Part shown: piece by piece, positions 5,215 through 8,607 of the stretch | Numbering within the stretch: position 1 is the stretch's first letter | How the letters are laid out: each line of letters begins with the position of its first letter | Source: Candidatus Omnitrophota bacterium | GTDB taxonomy: Bacteria; Omnitrophota; Gorgyraeia; Tantalellales; Tantalellaceae | Direction: 5' to 3' | Length of the DNA stretch: 8,607 nt | Assembly: GCA_013204685.1 (NCBI GenBank) | Contig: JABMSC010000043.1 | Coordinates: forward strand, 1 to 8,607 | The notes under the pieces: generated by a model | What the model was told of the DNA's origin: nothing | The model's database searches: none | Seen by the model: only the letters and a program-made list of their open reading frames with translations | Translations under genes and position numbers: made by a program

Positions 5215-6268
5215 TGATATGCGAAAAGGAATAGATAGGATCGATGACAGGATAGTAAAGCTGATCAATGAGCGCGGAAAAATAAGCCATGCTATCGGGG
5301 AGTCCAAGAAACAAAAAGGGCAGCCGCTTTACAGCCCTGACAGGGAAAGCCTTGTTTACAGTAAGATCGCGAAAAGGAACTCCGGGCCCCTCAAAGAGGA
5401 GTCGCTAAAGTCGGTATACTCTGAGATAATGTCCGCATGTCTTTCTCTGGAGAAGTCTCTGGTGGTTGCTTATCTGGGCCCTGAACTCACATTCACCCAC
5501 CAGGCGGCTATACGAAAGTTCGGATCCAGTATGGAATATATTTCGTGCGACAGTATTGCCAATGTGTTCCGCGAAGTTGAAAAAGGTAATGCGGATTATG
5601 GCGTTGTGCCTATAGAGAATTCCACCGAAGGTGCGGTAAATTACACGCTCGACATGTTCGCTAAATCTTCTCTTAAGATATGCTCAGAGACGTTTCTTCC
5701 GATACGTCATAGCGTGTTATCAAAGAGCAGCAATGTAAAATCGATAAAAAAGATATACTCGAAGGCCGAGGTGTTCGGGCAGTGCCGCAGCTGGATAGAG
5801 AAGAACCTGCCGGGTGCAAAACTGCATAGCGTGGCTTCCACTTCGAAAGCGGCACAAATAGTCGCAAAAGAATCCAAAGCGGCATGCATAGCCAGCGAGC
5901 TTGTGTCTAAGAAATATAAGCTGAAGGTTATCGCAAGAGCCATAGAGGATTCGGCGACCAATGTTACGCGGTTTCTTATTATAGGGGATCATATCAGTAA
6001 GCTTTCCGGAAAAGACAAAACTTCGATCATGTTCTCTGTAAAAGATAGACCCGGGGTGCTGCACGACATGCTGACGCCTTTCAAAAAGGCTGGCATTAAT
6101 TTGACAAAAATAGAATCGAGGCCTTCAAAGAAAAAGGCATGGAAATACTACTTTTTTCTTGATATGGAGGGTCACTGCCAGGCTCCAAGGGTTGAAAAAA
6201 CCCTTAAGGATCTTAAAAAGAAATGTCACTTTCTTAAGATCCTGGGGTCGTATCCGAGCGGACGATAA
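5195..6268 (+). CDS. pheA: Bifunctional chorismate mutase / prephenate dehydratase (P-protein) with ACT domain
   Basis: This 357-residue cytosolic enzyme converts chorismate to prephenate and then phenylpyruvate, the phenylalanine branch. Residues 1-85 are an AroQ-type chorismate mutase: Arg10, Arg27, Lys38, Arg50 and Glu51 occupy positions matching the E. coli active-site residues Arg11, Arg28, Lys39, Arg51 and Glu52. Residues about 91-270 are the prephenate dehydratase domain: VAYLGPELTFTHQAA near its start, GVVPIENSTEGAVN, and the catalytic TRF motif (258-260) after IEDSATNV. Residues about 275-350 form an ACT domain with DRPGVLHDML (from 284) and ESRP (307-310), the motifs that bind phenylalanine in the family. 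Feedback inhibition by Phe is therefore likely. Length is typical. The start at 5195 is set by GAGGAG at 5179-5184. The TAA stop is followed within 6 bases by the longest hairpin array of the window. Confidence 0.96.
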   Translation: MKPKKLSDMRKGIDRIDDRIVKLINERGKISHAIGESKKQKGQPLYSPDRESLVYSKIAKRNSGPLKEESLKSVYSEIMSACLSLEKSLVVAYLGPELTFTHQAAIRKFGSSMEYISCDSIANVFREVEKGNADYGVVPIENSTEGAVNYTLDMFAKSSLKICSETFLPIRHSVLSKSSNVKSIKKIYSKAEVFGQCRSWIEKNLPGAKLHSVASTSKAAQIVAKESKAACIASELVSKKYKLKVIARAIEDSATNVTRFLIIGDHISKLSGKDKTSIMFSVKDRPGVLHDMLTPFKKAGINLTKIESRPSKKKAWKYYFFLDMEGHCQAPRVEKTLKDLKKKCHFLKILGSYPSGR

Positions 6269-6273
6269 TAATA

Positions 6274-6349
6274 GCGTTAAGTGATAAGCGATAAGCGTTA
6301 AGTACAAAGCGTACCAACTGCTTACCGCTTAACGCTTACCGCTTAATGC
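6274..6349 (+). repeat. Long inverted heptamer array between pheA and hisC (29-bp imperfect hairpin)
   Basis: The left arm (6274-6302) has four units of GCGTTAA type: GCGTTAA, GTGATAA, GCGATAA, GCGTTAA. The right arm (6321-6349) lies in four units starting at 6320: GCTTACC, GCTTAAC, GCTTACC, GCTTAAT. By eye the arms pair at 24 of 29 positions, with two more G-U pairs possible in RNA and an 18-base loop (6303-6320). Units stay in 7-base phase in both arms. Differences between units in the two arms mean they were not simply copied once as an inverted block. No T run follows. Confidence 0.9.
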
Positions 6350-6355
6350 TAAAAC

Positions 6356-6359
6356 AAGG
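6356..6359 (+). promoter_or_regulatory. Ribosome binding site of hisC (AAGG)
   Basis: AAGG at 6356-6359 (read in AAGGTG) is 8 bases before the ATG at 6368. This favours that ATG over the in-frame GTG at 6359, which overlaps the site itself. Confidence 0.6.
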
Positions 6360-6367
6360 TGCTAACA

Positions 6368-7477
6368 ATGAAAAAGCTATGGAAACAAATACTTGACGAG
6401 ATAGCCCCTTATGAGCCGGGTAAACCCATTGAAGAGGTGAAGAGGGAACTCGGCCTTGATAAGGTCATTAAACTTGCTTCAAATGAGAGTCCCTATGGAC
6501 CCTCAGAGAAGGTTCTTGAGGCTATCATGGAGGCGGCTAAGAGCGCCAACAGATATCCGGATGGGGGATGCTTTTATCTCAGAAAGGCTTTGAGCAAAAA
6601 ATTATCCATTTCGGGAGAAAAAATAGTTTTTGGGAACGGTTCTGATGAGCTTATAATACTGGCTTTAAGGGCTTTTGTGCACCCGGGCGAGGAAATTATA
6701 ATTTCAGATCCGACATTTCTCGTTTACAAGATCGCCTCCCGGATAGTGGGAGCGGATGTTGTTACAGTGCCGGTAAAAGATTTTAAATATGATCTTGAGG
6801 CGATCGCTGAGAGGATCACACCCCAGACCAAGATGATCTTTATAGCTAACCCCGAAAACCCTACGGGGACTTATATTTCCGGGGATGAACTCAAGAGATT
6901 CATTGAAAAGGTCCCGAAGGATGTCGTTGTATTTATTGACGAAGCTTATTATGAGTTTGCTGTCGGAGGAGATTATCCGGAGACGATAGATCTTATTGAG
7001 CGAGAAGACAAAAATATCATAGTATCAAGAACTTTTTCAAAGGCATATGGTCTGGCCGGACTTCGGCTGGGATATATCATGGCAAGAAAAGATCTGGCAG
7101 AGGCAGTGAATAAAGTGCGTGAACCGTTCAATATAAATTCCGTCGCTCAGGCAGCCGCTATTACCGCACTTGATGACACTGAAAGTGTCAATAGTTCCAT
7201 AAAACTCACCAAAGAGGAAAAAGAGAAGTTATACAAAGCGTTTGACAAGTTAGACATAAAATATATCCCCAGCCGGACGAACTTTATACTGATAGATACC
7301 AAACGTGACTCCAAAAAGGTTTTTGACTATATGTTACGTTCCGGGATCATCATAAGAGAGATGTCTGCATGGGCGCTTGAAGGATTTGTAAGGGTTAATA
7401 TGGGGCTTCCGGAGGAGAATGAGGAATTTTTGAGGGTATTTACCGAAGCGCTGGAGAAAATCCCCATAAAGCGGTAA
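6368..7477 (+). CDS. hisC: HisC-family PLP aminotransferase (histidinol-phosphate / aromatic aminotransferase)
   Basis: This 369-residue cytosolic fold-type I PLP aminotransferase is class II, HisC-like. Family marks in order are LASNESPYGPS (about residues 36-46), NRYPDGG, FGNGSDELI, ANPENPTGTY (Asn/Pro contact with PLP), DEAYYEF, and the Schiff-base lysine Lys225 in SRTFSKAYGLAGLRLGY. The C-terminal FVRVNMGLPEENEEFL carries the substrate-carboxylate Arg. HisC makes histidinol phosphate in histidine synthesis, and several HisC proteins also transaminate phenylpyruvate or hydroxyphenylpyruvate. Its place between pheA and aroF, with no other his gene in the window, makes an aromatic role at least as likely; the sequence alone does not settle substrate choice. 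Length is typical. The last two codons and the TAA stop are made of the first GCGGTAA unit of the following array. Confidence 0.9.
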   Translation: MKKLWKQILDEIAPYEPGKPIEEVKRELGLDKVIKLASNESPYGPSEKVLEAIMEAAKSANRYPDGGCFYLRKALSKKLSISGEKIVFGNGSDELIILALRAFVHPGEEIIISDPTFLVYKIASRIVGADVVTVPVKDFKYDLEAIAERITPQTKMIFIANPENPTGTYISGDELKRFIEKVPKDVVVFIDEAYYEFAVGGDYPETIDLIEREDKNIIVSRTFSKAYGLAGLRLGYIMARKDLAEAVNKVREPFNINSVAQAAAITALDDTESVNSSIKLTKEEKEKLYKAFDKLDIKYIPSRTNFILIDTKRDSKKVFDYMLRSGIIIREMSAWALEGFVRVNMGLPEENEEFLRVFTEALEKIPIKR

Positions 7478-7519
7478 GTGGTAAGCGGTAAGCGGTAAAA
7501 TTTACTTATCGCTTAACGC
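7471..7519 (+). repeat. Inverted heptamer array between hisC and aroF, containing the hisC stop
   Basis: The left half has GCGGTAA at 7471-7477, 7485-7491 and 7492-7498, with GTGGTAA at 7478-7484, so four units are in phase. GCGGTAAGCGGTAA (7485-7498) pairs with TTATCGCTTAACGC (7506-7519) at 12 of 14 positions, with a 7-base loop. The first unit provides the hisC stop TAA. The aroF ribosome site GAGGAG (7526-7531) starts 6 bases after the array. Confidence 0.9.
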
Positions 7520-7540
7520 TGAAACGAGGAGAGAAAACAC

Positions 7541-8557
7541 ATGATCATTGTACTTAAGCCAAAAGCTACAAAACAGCAGATCGATCACCTGATGGAAAAA
7601 ATCGAGAAGATGGGCCTTAAACCCTGGCTGTCGAAGGGTGTTGAAAGGTCCATAATCGGGGTGATCGGCGAAGAAGATAAACTGCGGACTTTACCTTTTG
7701 AGGGGATCCCGGGGGTTGAAAAAGTTCTTGAGATCCTGAAACCGTATAAGCTGGCATCACTTGACTATAAGCCCCAGCCCAGCCAGATAGATGTAGGCGG
7801 GGGTGTCATAATAGGCGGCAAGAAGATCATTACCATGGCCGGGCCGTGTTCGGTAGAAAACAAAGAGATGATCTTAAAGACCGCAGAGATCGTCAAAAAA
7901 GCAGGAGCTTCCGTATTGAGGGGAGGAGCTTTTAAGCCGAGAACTTCGCCGTATAGTTTCCAGGGGCTGGGAGAAGAAGGCCTTAAATATCTGGCCGAGG
8001 CCAGGGAAAAGACGGGCTTGTTGATCATCACAGAACTTATGGATACACGTAACCTTGAGCTTGTTATGAAATATACCGATATAATTCAGATAGGTGCAAG
8101 GAATATGCAGAATTTCGATCTTTTGAAAGAAGTTGGAAAAATACGAAAGCCGGTTTTTATAAAACGAGGTATGTCCAGCACGATAAAAGAGCTTTTAATG
8201 AGTGCTGAGTATGTGCTTGCCGGTGGGAATGAAAATGTCATATTGTGTGAAAGAGGCATTCGCACATTCGAAACATATACAAGGAATACGCTGGATCTTA
8301 ATGCTGTTCCGTCACTGAAAAGCCTTACTCATCTTCCGGTTGTTGTGGATCCTTCCCACGGTACGGGGAGATGGGGTATGGTTGTGGATATGGCTTTAGC
8401 ATCTGTAGCTGCCGGTGCGGATGGACTCATGATAGAGGTTCACCCATCACCGGAAGATGCTCTCTCTGACGGGGACCAATCACTTTTGCCTGAGAATTTT
8501 GAGGACCTTATGGCAAGAGCGAGTAAGGTTGCAAAGGCGGTAGGGAGGGAGATTTAA
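7541..8557 (+). CDS. aroF: 3-deoxy-D-arabino-heptulosonate 7-phosphate (DAHP) synthase, type I-beta
   Basis: This 338-residue cytosolic metal-dependent enzyme condenses phosphoenolpyruvate with erythrose 4-phosphate, the entry step of the shikimate pathway. Residues 1-70 form a ferredoxin-like (ACT-like) domain (MIIVLKPKATKQQIDHL...), as in the Thermotoga maritima enzyme, where it gives feedback inhibition by Tyr/Phe. The barrel follows with AGPCSVE (100-106), RGGAFKPRTSPYSFQG, KRGMSST, CERGIRTFE, DPSHGTGR (from 270), EVHP (from 299) and SDGDQSL. Metal ligands Cys103, His273, Glu299 and Asp310 are one residue off the T. maritima set (102, 272, 298, 309), which is strong support for the class. 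Length equals that enzyme. The related KDO8P synthase is less likely given this N-terminal domain and the pheA context. ATG 7541 has GAGGAG at 7526-7531. The TAA stop adjoins the next repeat array. Confidence 0.96.
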   Translation: MIIVLKPKATKQQIDHLMEKIEKMGLKPWLSKGVERSIIGVIGEEDKLRTLPFEGIPGVEKVLEILKPYKLASLDYKPQPSQIDVGGGVIIGGKKIITMAGPCSVENKEMILKTAEIVKKAGASVLRGGAFKPRTSPYSFQGLGEEGLKYLAEAREKTGLLIITELMDTRNLELVMKYTDIIQIGARNMQNFDLLKEVGKIRKPVFIKRGMSSTIKELLMSAEYVLAGGNENVILCERGIRTFETYTRNTLDLNAVPSLKSLTHLPVVVDPSHGTGRWGMVVDMALASVAAGADGLMIEVHPSPEDALSDGDQSLLPENFEDLMARASKVAKAVGREI

Positions 8558-8607
8558 GGGTAATAGGTGTAAGGGGTAAGGAAAATTTACCCCGTACCCC
8601 TTAAACC
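8558..8607 (+). repeat. Inverted heptamer array after aroF (GGGGTAA type), cut by the window end
   Basis: The left half, right after the aroF stop, has GGGTAAT, a diverged AGGTGTA, and GGGGTAA (8573-8579). The right half has TTACCCC (8587-8593) followed by a related GTACCCC (8594-8600). GGGGTAA and TTACCCC form a perfect 7-bp stem with a 7-base loop, and broken pairing continues outward to about 8565/8601. The unit is a GGGG variant of the GCGGTAA type seen after hisC. The array may go on past base 8607. Confidence 0.8.

Noticed and set aside
3565..8601. Hairpin arrays as intrinsic transcription terminators
   Set aside because: None is followed by a T run, and they lie between closely spaced co-directional genes that look like an operon.
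2452..8607. Repeat arrays as CRISPR
   Set aside because: Units are 7 bases, adjacent, degenerate and without spacers; no cas genes are present.

Overview
This window is a bacterial chromosomal segment with every gene on the + strand. Two blocks of core genes are joined head to tail. The organism is certainly bacterial: YlxR, IF2 with an fMet-tRNA binding domain, and ScpA/ScpB are all present. Medium base composition, the gene order and the heptamer arrays described below bring to mind uncultured lineages such as Omnitrophota (OP3), but that placement is recollection-based inference; the sequence alone does not prove it.

Block 1 (1-2442) is the translation/transcription-factor cluster. It holds the C-terminal tail of a gene cut by the window edge, most likely nusA from its position, then ylxR (RNase P modulator/RNA-binding family), then infB (IF2, a short 608-residue form). 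ylxR and infB share an ATGA stop/start overlap. The usual next gene, rbfA, is absent.

Block 2 (2570-8557) is trpS, scpA, scpB, pheA, hisC, aroF. It combines tryptophan charging and the SMC-ScpAB condensin partners with a phenylalanine/aromatic pathway module. AroF (type I-beta DAHP synthase with an N-terminal regulatory domain) makes the first committed shikimate intermediate. PheA (chorismate mutase, prephenate dehydratase and ACT domain) takes chorismate to phenylpyruvate. The HisC-type aminotransferase could do the final transamination. Both AroF and PheA carry regulatory domains, so feedback by aromatic amino acids is likely at entry and at the branch.

The most unusual content is not protein-coding. 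From the end of infB to the window end, every gene junction contains short arrays of degenerate 7-base repeats in strict 7-base phase. Most are arranged as a forward half and an inverted half, so the transcript can fold into a hairpin. The heptamer differs from array to array (GCGGTAA/GCGTTAA, ACCCAGC, CGAACTC, GGGGTAA, TCTGTGC types) but is fairly uniform within an array. Some arrays contain the stop codon of the upstream gene, and one lies inside the 3' end of scpB and is translated. None occurs in ylxR or inside infB. A second oddity is a 237-base (79-codon) in-frame repeat in the first gene, where the second copy is cut by a TGA and supplies the start of ylxR.
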